NCBI GenBank assembly: GCA_030537915.1
Contig: JAUNUZ010000148.1
Location: 1-6,263 of the forward strand
Direction of reading: 5' to 3'
DNA: 6,263 nt
Source: Micrococcales bacterium
GTDB lineage: Bacteria > Actinomycetota > Actinomycetes > Actinomycetales > Dermatophilaceae
The translations under genes were made by a program, and so were the position numbers. Positions 1-6,191 of the stretch are shown here, piece after piece. Positions within the stretch are counted from its first letter, which is position 1. Each line of letters begins with the position of its first letter. The notes under the pieces are model-generated. The model saw only the letters and a program-made list of their open reading frames with translations, was not told the origin of the DNA and searched no databases.

Positions 1-75
1 CTGCGGCCTGGGTCACCGGCACCAGCTGCGGCCTGGGTCACCGGGCCAACGTGCGGTCCGGGTCGCCGGCCCGAG
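1..75. repeat. Three tandem copies of a degenerate 25-bp repeat, open at the window edge
   Basis: Three consecutive 25-bp units lie head to tail at 1-25, 26-50 and 51-75. The first 19 bases of units 1 and 2 are identical (CTGCGGCCTGGGTCACCGG), and the two units agree at 21 of 25 positions. Unit 3 agrees with unit 1 at 19 of 25, so it looks like a decayed edge copy. The array begins at base 1 and may continue to the left. The 25-bp period is not a multiple of three, so a repeated peptide is unlikely, and no gene is recognisable in either strand here. It lies just upstream of the esterase gene. Its function is unknown; it could be a minisatellite-like intergenic array or the remnant of something to the left. 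Confidence 0.75.
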
Positions 76-142
76 GTTCGGCGCGAGTCGTAACCTAGGG
101 CCCAGGAATCCGGGAAATCCATTGCAGCCACGGGAGTTCGAC

Positions 143-1057
143 ATGAGGCGCGTACCGATTCGACGTGGCTGGCGGGTGCTCGCGACCGTTGGCTTGGGCC
201 TGAGCCTGATCTTGCCCTCGCAGTTCCTGGGGTCCCCCGCGACGGCTGTGCCGGCGGTGACCGCTGCGCCGGCGGGCGGGAGCGTGCCGTCGCGGGGCCG
301 CTATCTGTCGCTCGGGGATTCGCTGGCCGCCGGCTATCAGCCCGCCCACGATGGGCAGGCGGCCGGCGATGACCCGACCGGAGGTTATACCGGGGTCGTG
401 AACGCGGGTCTGTCCGAGCGCGGGCAACCGATGCGGACGACGAATCTGGCGTGCTCGGGAGAGACGGCCCGGACCATGATCGCCGGAGGGCAGTGCACCT
501 ACCCGGAGGGCTCGCAGCTTGCCGCAGCGCGGTCCTTCCTGCGCAGGCACCACGACACGCGCCTGATCACCGTGACGATCGGCGCCAACGACGTGCGGGC
601 TTGCCTGGCCGGCAACGGGATCGACATCGCTTGTGCGGAAAGGGAACTCGATGCGGTGGGCCGAAACCTCGAGGTCATCCTGGCGACGGTGCATCGCGCG
701 GCGCCGCGCGCGCGACTTGTGGTGCTCGACTACTACAATCCCTATCTGGCCGCTCGGCTGAACGGTCCGGACGGTCGTCAACTCGCGATCGCCGCGAGCA
801 AAGTGCAGACGCGCCTCAACACCCTCATCCGCCGCGCCGCCGCCGATCGCGGTGCTAGGACGGCTCGGGTGGCCGCCGCCTTCGACTCCCGAGACGTGCG
901 GCAGGTCGAATTGCCCGGAGTCGGTGAGGTGCCGCGCAATGTCGCCCGCATCTGCACGTGGACCTGGATGTGCTCGGTGCACGATATTCACGCCAATGCC
1001 GCGGGGTACGACATTATGGGCAAGGCCGTGCTGAACCGACTCGATGACACCAGGTGA
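143..1057 (+). CDS. Secreted SGNH/GDSL-family hydrolase (esterase or lipase)
   Basis: This is an exported serine esterase of the SGNH/GDSL superfamily, 304 residues, probably acting outside the membrane on an ester or lipid substrate that the sequence does not reveal. The N-terminus is a Sec-type signal: positive residues (RRVPIRRGWR), a hydrophobic stretch at about 11-30, and Ala-rich sites such as ATA or APA at about 33-44 for cleavage. Catalytic blocks appear in order: GDS with nucleophile Ser60, the block II glycine in ACSGET (Gly106), GAND with Asn149, and DIHANAAGY with Asp281 and His283. Six cysteines (104, 118, 154, 164, 271, 277) fit three disulfides, as expected for an exported protein. 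The ATG at 143 is chosen over the in-frame TTG at 122 because GGGAG at 132-136 is well spaced and the signal sequence then starts correctly. The stop codon lies inside the ribosome binding site of the next gene, so the two are probably co-transcribed. The family is certain; the substrate is not. Confidence 0.9.
   Translation: MRRVPIRRGWRVLATVGLGLSLILPSQFLGSPATAVPAVTAAPAGGSVPSRGRYLSLGDSLAAGYQPAHDGQAAGDDPTGGYTGVVNAGLSERGQPMRTTNLACSGETARTMIAGGQCTYPEGSQLAAARSFLRRHHDTRLITVTIGANDVRACLAGNGIDIACAERELDAVGRNLEVILATVHRAAPRARLVVLDYYNPYLAARLNGPDGRQLAIAASKVQTRLNTLIRRAAADRGARTARVAAAFDSRDVRQVELPGVGEVPRNVARICTWTWMCSVHDIHANAAGYDIMGKAVLNRLDDTR
1052..1057 (+). promoter_or_regulatory. Ribosome binding site of the FAH-family gene, overlapping the upstream stop
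   Basis: AGGTGA ends 6 nt before the ATG at 1064, and its last three bases are the TGA stop of the esterase gene. It supports the start chosen for the FAH-family gene and suggests translational coupling in an operon. Confidence 0.6.
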
Positions 1058-1063
1058 ACCGAC

Positions 1064-1846
1064 ATGCGCATCGTCCGCTACACGACCGGTGACGACCCCT
1101 CCTACGGGGTTCTCCAAGGTGATCCCGGATCGGAGTGGATCGCGGGGGTATCCGGCGACCCTCTCTACACGCCCGTGTCGGGCACCGGAGCGCGAGTCGA
1201 GCTGGGTGAGGTGCGGCTGCTCGCGCCCGTGATCCCGCGCAGCAAGATCATCGGCATCGGTCGTAACTACGCGGCGCACGCGGCCGAGCTGGGCAATGAG
1301 GTGCCCGAGAAACCCCTCATGTTCCTCGTGCCGAACACAGCCGTCGTCGGACCCGACGACCCGGTCATCATTCCGCCCTTCACCCAGCACTGCTCCTATG
1401 AGGGCGAGCTCGCGGTCGTCATCGGCCGGATGTGCAAGGACGTCCCGGTCGATCGAGCCGGCGACGTCATCTTCGGCTACACGTGCGCCAACGACGTGAC
1501 GGCCCGTGACCTGCAGGGCCCGGACAAGCAGTGGGCGCGCGCCAAGGGCTTCGACACGTCCTGCCCCCTGGGGCCGTGGATCGAGACCGAGCTCGACACC
1601 TCCGACCTGCGGGTTGTTACCCGTCTGGACGGTGAGGTCGTGCAGGACGGGTCGACGAGGCAGATGATCCACGACATCCCCAGCCTCATCGCCTACGCAT
1701 CGGCGGCCTTCACCCTGCTACCCGGCGACGTCATCCTCACCGGCACGCCCGAGGGCGTCGGCAGGGTCGATCACGGCCAGCGCGTCGAGGTGGAGATCGA
1801 GGGCATCGGCACGCTGGCCAACCCCTTCCTTCGCCGCGAGCGATGA
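1064..1846 (+). CDS. Fumarylacetoacetate hydrolase (FAH) family protein
   Basis: This is a 260-residue cytosolic, divalent-metal-dependent enzyme of the FAH family, which cleaves or decarboxylates 2-keto acids. An N-terminal FAH_N-like domain (about 1-55) precedes the catalytic domain, which starts near RSKIIGIGRNYAAHAAE (59-75). The metal ligands are visible as the pair E113 and E115 in YEGELAVV and D144 in ANDVTARD. Conserved family segments KGFDTSCPLGPW (161-172, with Lys161) and GDVILTGTPEGVG (221-233) follow. The length is normal for the single-domain group. Such genes are often labelled 2-hydroxyhepta-2,4-diene-1,7-dioate isomerase, but no aromatic degradation genes are present here. 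The relative beside gltX in Mycobacterium tuberculosis is Rv2993c, and a Corynebacterium glutamicum family member (Cg1458, Odx) is reported as an oxaloacetate decarboxylase. Oxaloacetate decarboxylase or acylpyruvate hydrolase activity is therefore a reasonable guess, not a finding. It follows the esterase by 6 nt and precedes gltX by 51 nt. Confidence 0.9.
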   Translation: MRIVRYTTGDDPSYGVLQGDPGSEWIAGVSGDPLYTPVSGTGARVELGEVRLLAPVIPRSKIIGIGRNYAAHAAELGNEVPEKPLMFLVPNTAVVGPDDPVIIPPFTQHCSYEGELAVVIGRMCKDVPVDRAGDVIFGYTCANDVTARDLQGPDKQWARAKGFDTSCPLGPWIETELDTSDLRVVTRLDGEVVQDGSTRQMIHDIPSLIAYASAAFTLLPGDVILTGTPEGVGRVDHGQRVEVEIEGIGTLANPFLRRER

Positions 1847-1882
1847 GCGTCGGCGCCGGGCATGGCTCGATTCGCGCCCGCG

Positions 1883-1897
1883 TAGGCTGGGGCCACC
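1883..1897 (+). promoter_or_regulatory. Probable gltX promoter (-10 TAGGCT), giving a very short or no leader
   Basis: TAGGCT at 1883-1888 matches the actinobacterial -10 pattern TAnnnT and ends 9 nt before the gltX ATG at 1898. Transcription would begin within about 3 nt of the start codon, giving an almost leaderless mRNA. No convincing -35 box is found 16-19 bp upstream. A GGGG run at 1889-1892 is only a weak ribosome binding site. The reading is inferred from spacing and motif alone. Confidence 0.45.
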
Positions 1898-3433
1898 ATG
1901 AGCACGCCCACTTCAGCCCCTAGCCCACAGCCTCCCCGCCTGCGCGTCGCCCCGTCGCCGACCGGAGACCCACACGTCGGCACGGCCTATATGTCGTTGT
2001 TCAACCTCGCGTTCGCGCGTCGGCACGGCGGGCAGTTCGTGCTGCGGGTAGAGGACACGGACCGGGCGCGCTTCCGAGCCGACTCCGAGGCACAGCTCTA
2101 CGACACCCTGCACTGGCTCGGCGTGACGTGGGACGAGGGGCCCGACCTCGGCGGCCCGTACGCGCCGTACCGCCAGTCCGAGCGCCTCGAGACCTACGGC
2201 CCGATCATCGAGCGGCTCCGCGCGGAAGGTAAGGCCTACTACTGCTGGTGTTCTAGCGAGCGGCTCGCTCAAATGCGCGAGGAACAGCAGAAGTCCAAGC
2301 AGTCCGCCACGGGCTATGACCGCATGTGCCTGGGCAAGACGGCGCAAGAGCGAGCTGCGCTGCCCGGCTTCAGCGACACCCCGGTCGTCCGGATGCTCGT
2401 GCCGGATGACGTCGAGCTGACCTTCACCGACCTCATCCGCGGCACCATGTCGGCACCGCGGCCCGACGACCAGGTGATCCGCAAGGCTGACGGATTCCCC
2501 ACCTATCACCTGGCGGTCGTCGTCGACGACCATGAGATGGGTATCACGCACGTCGTGCGCGGCGAGGAGTGGATCAGCTCCACGCCGAAGCACCGGCTGC
2601 TCTACCGCCAGCTGGGGTGGCCGGAGCCGGCGTGGGTGCATATGCCGCTGCTGCGCAATGCCGACAGATCCAAGATCAGCAAGCGCAAGAACCCGGCCGC
2701 GGCGCTCACCTGGTTCCGTGAGCAGGGATATCTGCCGGAGGCCCTCGTGAACTTCCTCTGCCTGCTGGGGTATCCACCGATCATCGAGGCCGACGGGTCC
2801 GAGCGAGAGGTGCTGACGTTCGATGAGTTCGTGGCCGGCTTCGATTTTGCGAAGGTGAATCCGGTGGGACCGATCTTCGACATCAAGAAGCTCGACTGGC
2901 TCAACGGCGTGAAGATTCGTGAACTGACCCCGCAGGAGCTCGCGAGCCGCCTGTTGCCGTTCCTTCAGGAGGCCGGCGTCCTGTCGAGCAATCCGTCGCT
3001 GGGGGAGTTGGCACGGTTGGCCAAGGTGTCGGCGCTCATCCAGCCGCGCCTCGTCAAGCTGTCTGATGCTGCGGTGCTGGTGGCACCCTTCTACGTCGCC
3101 GACGACGCGGTGCCGATCGCGCAGGATGCGCGGGCTGGGCTAGCTGAGGATGCCGCTGCGGTGCTGGATGCCGGGATCGCCGCGCTGGAGGGCGTGCCGG
3201 CGGACGAGGAAGACCTGCTCGCCTCGACCCCGCGCTGGAACCACGAAGCCATCGAGTCGGCACTGCGTGCTGCGCTCGTCGAAGAGATGGGTCTGAAGCC
3301 GAAGTTTGCGTTCGGCCCGCTGCGCACTGCGATCTCGGGACAGCGAGTGTCTCCGCCGCTCTTCGAATCGATGGAGATCCTGGGCCGATGCTCGACCCTC
3401 AAGCGGCTGCGCACGCTGCGCGCCTGCCGGTGA
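1898..3433 (+). CDS. gltX: Glutamate--tRNA ligase (glutamyl-tRNA synthetase)
   Basis: This enzyme attaches glutamate to tRNA-Glu in the cytoplasm using ATP. It is a class I aminoacyl-tRNA synthetase of 511 residues, full length for bacterial GluRS. The N-terminal core opens with RVAPSPTGDPHVGTAY (16-31), where HVGT (26-29) is the HIGH signature. LRVEDTDRAR (49-58) and the HVVRGEEWISSTPKH region (218-232) are further family blocks. The second signature is KISKR (259-263). Cys116, Cys118 and Cys144 lie where many GluRS proteins carry a zinc-binding segment, although a fourth ligand is not obvious. The helical anticodon-binding domain occupies about 330-505 and ends in the typical SGQRVSPPLFESMEILGR. 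The ATG at 1898 is used; residues 1-14 are a low-complexity Ser/Pro/Thr extension. With glnS nearby, this GluRS would be expected to discriminate against tRNA-Gln, but that cannot be read directly from the sequence. The end overlaps the HAD gene. Confidence 0.97.
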   Translation: MSTPTSAPSPQPPRLRVAPSPTGDPHVGTAYMSLFNLAFARRHGGQFVLRVEDTDRARFRADSEAQLYDTLHWLGVTWDEGPDLGGPYAPYRQSERLETYGPIIERLRAEGKAYYCWCSSERLAQMREEQQKSKQSATGYDRMCLGKTAQERAALPGFSDTPVVRMLVPDDVELTFTDLIRGTMSAPRPDDQVIRKADGFPTYHLAVVVDDHEMGITHVVRGEEWISSTPKHRLLYRQLGWPEPAWVHMPLLRNADRSKISKRKNPAAALTWFREQGYLPEALVNFLCLLGYPPIIEADGSEREVLTFDEFVAGFDFAKVNPVGPIFDIKKLDWLNGVKIRELTPQELASRLLPFLQEAGVLSSNPSLGELARLAKVSALIQPRLVKLSDAAVLVAPFYVADDAVPIAQDARAGLAEDAAAVLDAGIAALEGVPADEEDLLASTPRWNHEAIESALRAALVEEMGLKPKFAFGPLRTAISGQRVSPPLFESMEILGRCSTLKRLRTLRACR

Positions 3434-4200
3434 GTTCCTCGTCGGGGCAGGATCCGTGGGTTCAGCCGATCCGAGCGCTCGTCCTCGACATCGACGACAC
3501 GCTTGTGGACACCCAGGCGGCCATGCGCGAGGCCGGCGCGCGTGCGGCCTCTGCTGCGTTGCCTTGGCTGGATTCCGCCGCGCACCAGGCGATCTCGGAT
3601 ACGTACTACGACGACCATGGCGGCCACTTCGACGCCTACACCAGGGGCGAGCTGACCTTTCCCGACCAGCGGCGGCTGCGGTTCGAGGGGTCGCTGCGCC
3701 ATCTCGGGCTCCCCGCGGCCCACGCCCAGAGCTTCGGGGCCTACGAGGTTGCCTATCTGGAGGCGTTCGCCCAGGTGCAGACCCTCTTCGACGACGTGTC
3801 GGTGCTGTTCACGGCGGCGCGTGAGCGCGCCGTGGCCCTCTGCCTGCTGACTAACTCGGGGGCGGAGCAGACCGCGCTCAAGCTCAAGGCGGTGGGGCTG
3901 GAGGGGATCGCGCCGGTCGTCACGACGGACACCCTCGGGGTAGGCAAGCCCGATCCGCGGCTCTTCGCGCGGGCATGTGCATTGGCCGGGGTCGAACCGC
4001 AGGCAGCCGTTTGCGTAGGCGACACGCTCGACACTGACGTGCGAGGCGCTTTGGGGGCCGGGATGAGGGTGGCCTGGTTGTGCCGACCGGACCGGCCGGA
4101 GCCGCGCAACGCCGGATGGGGCACCCCCGTCGACGACTCACGCATCCGCATCGTGCCGGACCTGCGCGAGGTCGCCTACCTGCTCGCAGGTGTGGGGTGA
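3430..4200 (+). CDS. HAD-family hydrolase (phosphoglycolate phosphatase-like)
   Basis: This is a haloacid dehalogenase superfamily phosphohydrolase, cytosolic, 256 residues from the GTG at 3430. Motif I is VLDIDDTLVD with nucleophile Asp20 and acid/base Asp22; motif II is LLTNSG with Thr141; motif III is the lysine of VGKPDPRLF (Lys173); motif IV is CVGDTLDTDV with Asp198 and Asp203. A helical cap between motifs I and II (about 28-120) resembles the subfamily I phosphatases (Gph/PGP or YjjG-like). The substrate is unknown. GTG at 3430 overlaps the gltX TGA as GTGA, the classic coupled arrangement. An in-frame ATG at 3388 would add 14 residues and overlap gltX by 46 bp; GGAG at 3373-3376 lies upstream of it, but the added residues are read out of the conserved GluRS tail and do not look like HAD sequence. 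The gene is probably translated with gltX, and HAD genes are known companions of gltX in actinobacteria. Confidence 0.88.
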   Translation: MSSSSGQDPWVQPIRALVLDIDDTLVDTQAAMREAGARAASAALPWLDSAAHQAISDTYYDDHGGHFDAYTRGELTFPDQRRLRFEGSLRHLGLPAAHAQSFGAYEVAYLEAFAQVQTLFDDVSVLFTAARERAVALCLLTNSGAEQTALKLKAVGLEGIAPVVTTDTLGVGKPDPRLFARACALAGVEPQAAVCVGDTLDTDVRGALGAGMRVAWLCRPDRPEPRNAGWGTPVDDSRIRIVPDLREVAYLLAGVG

Positions 4201-4203
4201 CAG

Positions 4204-4250
4204 CCGGTTGCCCGCCTGCAGGAGGCGACGGAGTCCGGTGGTGGAACCGG
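4204..4250. terminator. Possible bidirectional terminator between convergent genes
   Basis: The 50-bp gap between the HAD gene and glnS holds several inverted repeats. CGCCT at 4213-4217 pairs with AGGCG at 4223-4227 over a 5-nt loop. CCGGT at 4235-4239 pairs with ACCGG at 4246-4250 over a 6-nt loop. CCGGTT at 4204-4209 can instead pair with AACCGG at 4245-4250 and enclose the rest. There is no T-tract on either strand, so this is not a textbook intrinsic terminator, but GC-rich hairpins of this kind are common at actinobacterial gene ends. The position directly after both stop codons supports a shared terminator role. Confidence 0.4.
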
Positions 4251-5963
4251 TCAGGCTCGGCGCTTCTGAATGTTGGCCCATTCGTCGCGTAGGCCCACGG
4301 TCCGGTGGAAGAGCATCGGCTCCGTCGGGTCGTGAGCGAAATAGCCGAGCCGCTCGAACTGCACGACCTGTCCGGGCGCCGTCTTCGTCAGAGCCGGTTC
4401 GACCTTCGCCCCGGTGATCAGCTCGCGGCTGTTCGGGTTGAGGTCGTCCATGGCGTTGCCCGTCGCCTCGCCGGGCGATTCGGCGCTGAACAAGCGGTCG
4501 TAGAGCGCGACCGTCGCGTCGACGGCGTGCGACGCAGACACCCAGTGCATCGTCGACTTCACCTTGCGGCCGTCGGGGGAATTGCCGCCCTTGGATGCCG
4601 GATCGTAGGTGGCGTGGACCTCGGCGACCTCGCCGTCGGCCTCCTTGACGACGTCGGTGCACGTCACGAAGTAGGCAGCGCGCAGACGCACCTCCCGACC
4701 CGGGGAGAGGCGGAAGAACTTCGGCGGTGGAACCTGCGCGAAGTCGTCCCGCTCGATCCACAGCTCACCGGTAAACGGCACCTGGCGCGTGCCGGCGTCA
4801 GGATCTTCCGGGTTGTTGGTGGCCGTGCACCACTCGACGACGGGCGCACCGGACTCGTCTTTCGGCCAGTTCGTCAGCACGAGCTTGAGCGGCCGCGTCA
4901 CGGCCATCCGCCGCTGCGACGTCGTGTTGAGCTCGCGGCGCACGAACGACTCGAGCAGTTCGATGCTGTTGCGGCTGTTCGTTCGGGTCACCCCGATGTA
5001 GGCAGAGAAGTCGCGAATCGCCTTGGGGGGGTAACCACGTCGGCGCAACCCTCGAAGGGTCGGCAGGCGCGGGTCGTCCCACCCGGAAACGGTCCCGTCG
5101 AGAACGAGCTGGGCGAGCCGACGCTTGGAGGTGACGGTGTGAGTCAGCTCGAGGCGCGCAAACTCCGTCTGCCTAGGTGTGTCGCCCGGCAGCGGCAAGT
5201 GCTCCAGATACCAGTCGTAGAGCGGCCTATTGCTGTCGAACTCCAGCGTGCACAGCGAGTGCGTCACACCCTCGATCGCGTCGCTCTGTCCGTGCGCCCA
5301 GTCATAGGTGGGGTAGATGCACCACCGGTCGCCGGTACGGAAGTGATGGCTCCGCCGAATCCGATACATCACCGGGTCACGTAGCTGCATGTTCTCGGCG
5401 TTCATGTCTATCTTGGCCCGCAGCACCCTGCGGCCATCCTCGAATTCTCCCGCCCGCATCCGACGGAGCAGATCGAGGTTCTCTTGGGGCGAGCGGTCTC
5501 GGAACGGGCTGTGGACTCCCTCCTTGCCATAGCCCCCGCGCCCTGCCGAGATCGCCTCGGTGTCCTGGTCGTCCACATACGCCAGGCCTTGGATCACCAG
5601 GTGCTCTGCCCAGTCGTAGAGCTGCTCGAAGTAGTCGGAGGCGTGCCGGATCGGTGCGGGCGGCGTGAAGCCCAGCCACGCGATGTCCGCCAGGATCGCG
5701 TCGCCGAACTCGGCCTCTTCGGTGTCGGGGTTGGTGTCGTCCAGCCGCAGGTTGCACAGGCCGCCGAATTCCTGCGCGACGCCGAAGTCGAGGCAGATCG
5801 CCTTCGCGTGACCGATGTGCAGATAGCCGTTCGGCTCCGGAGGGAAGCGCGTTTGGACCCGCCCGCCGAAGGTCCCCTGCTCGTTGTCCCGGCGCACGAG
5901 GTCACGGATGAAGTCGCCTGCGGGCGACGTCGGATCGGAGGCGGTCGCGGCGGGCTCGGTCAT
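4251..5963 (-). CDS. glnS: Glutamine--tRNA ligase (glutaminyl-tRNA synthetase)
   Basis: This enzyme charges tRNA-Gln with glutamine directly, using ATP in the cytoplasm. It is a class I synthetase of 570 residues, close to the E. coli enzyme (about 554), and carries no C-terminal YqeY fusion. After a low-complexity N-terminus (1-16), the core contains RFPPEPNGYLHIGHAK (39-54), with HIGH at 49-52, and LRLDDTNPD (72-80). PTYDWAHGQSDAIEGVTHSLCTLEF (218-242) matches the Gln-pocket region of E. coli GlnRS; Tyr220 and Cys238 appear to correspond to its Tyr211 and Cys229. The second signature is VTSKR (277-281), where E. coli has VMSKR. The two beta-barrel anticodon-binding domains fill about 350-560. 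The ATG at 5963 has no Shine-Dalgarno sequence but a -10 box just upstream. It converges on the HAD gene and diverges from tRNA-Gln, its presumed substrate. GlnRS is not universal in actinobacteria, so horizontal acquisition in the lineage is plausible. The assignment is secure. Confidence 0.97.
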   Translation of the reverse strand: MTEPAATASDPTSPAGDFIRDLVRRDNEQGTFGGRVQTRFPPEPNGYLHIGHAKAICLDFGVAQEFGGLCNLRLDDTNPDTEEAEFGDAILADIAWLGFTPPAPIRHASDYFEQLYDWAEHLVIQGLAYVDDQDTEAISAGRGGYGKEGVHSPFRDRSPQENLDLLRRMRAGEFEDGRRVLRAKIDMNAENMQLRDPVMYRIRRSHHFRTGDRWCIYPTYDWAHGQSDAIEGVTHSLCTLEFDSNRPLYDWYLEHLPLPGDTPRQTEFARLELTHTVTSKRRLAQLVLDGTVSGWDDPRLPTLRGLRRRGYPPKAIRDFSAYIGVTRTNSRNSIELLESFVRRELNTTSQRRMAVTRPLKLVLTNWPKDESGAPVVEWCTATNNPEDPDAGTRQVPFTGELWIERDDFAQVPPPKFFRLSPGREVRLRAAYFVTCTDVVKEADGEVAEVHATYDPASKGGNSPDGRKVKSTMHWVSASHAVDATVALYDRLFSAESPGEATGNAMDDLNPNSRELITGAKVEPALTKTAPGQVVQFERLGYFAHDPTEPMLFHRTVGLRDEWANIQKRRA

Positions 5964-5977
5964 AACTGCGCAGGATA
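5964..5977 (-). promoter_or_regulatory. Probable glnS promoter (-10 TATCCT), giving a leaderless or nearly leaderless mRNA
   Basis: On the minus strand TATCCT (5977-5972) ends 8 nt before the glnS ATG at 5963. Transcription would start at, or within about 3 nt of, the start codon. No Shine-Dalgarno sequence could fit in such a leader and none is visible. The expected -35 region near 5995-6001 has no clear TTGACA-like sequence. The call rests on motif and spacing. Confidence 0.5.
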
Positions 5978-6104
5978 CCGGCCCAGGTCACGAGATCATC
6001 CATCGCCCGGTTCCGGCGGATGCGCGAAGCGGGCCCACGGGTCGGTACGACCGATTGCGCAGCGTCGGGGGCCTGGCCCGCCGTTCGGCCCGCCGCGGGC
6101 CGAT

Positions 6105-6134
6105 TTGGGTCAGCCTGGTCGCGCAGGCTAGAGT
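6105..6134 (+). promoter_or_regulatory. Probable tRNA-Gln promoter
   Basis: TTGGGT at 6105-6110 and TAGAGT at 6129-6134 are separated by 18 bp and resemble -35 and -10 boxes of a housekeeping sigma factor promoter. The expected start is near 6141, which leaves a 5' leader of about 50 nt to be trimmed before the tRNA at 6192. The rest of the 5978-6104 stretch shows no gene or clear motif. Confidence 0.5.
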
Positions 6135-6191
6135 TTTCTCTCGGGTCACGGTCCAGTCTCGCCCTCGGGTTTGACCGGCCGAGATGCCCCT

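Noticed and set aside
91..96. TAACCT as a -10 box for the esterase gene
   Set aside because: It fits TAnnnT, but no -35-like sequence is found at the right distance and the motif is common by chance, so it was not listed as a promoter.
695..710. A perfect 16-bp GC-only palindrome with alternating CG steps inside the esterase gene
   Set aside because: It encodes part of an ordinary Arg/Ala-rich helix (HRAAPRAR) and is most simply explained by GC-rich codon choice. No second copy was noticed nearby.
95..1672. A 525-codon open frame on the minus strand opposite the esterase and FAH genes
   Set aside because: It is rich in Arg, Gly, His and Asp, has no recognisable domain, and lies opposite two genes with clear catalytic motifs. 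Long antisense open frames are expected in high-GC DNA with G/C third positions.
3091..3723. A 210-codon minus-strand open frame across the gltX-HAD junction
   Set aside because: It is an antisense shadow of two well-supported genes, with a Ser/Ala/Arg-rich composition and no motif.
4305..5384. A 359-codon open frame on the plus strand opposite glnS
   Set aside because: It is the complement of the GlnRS coding frame, with Arg/Val-rich low-information sequence and no known domain.
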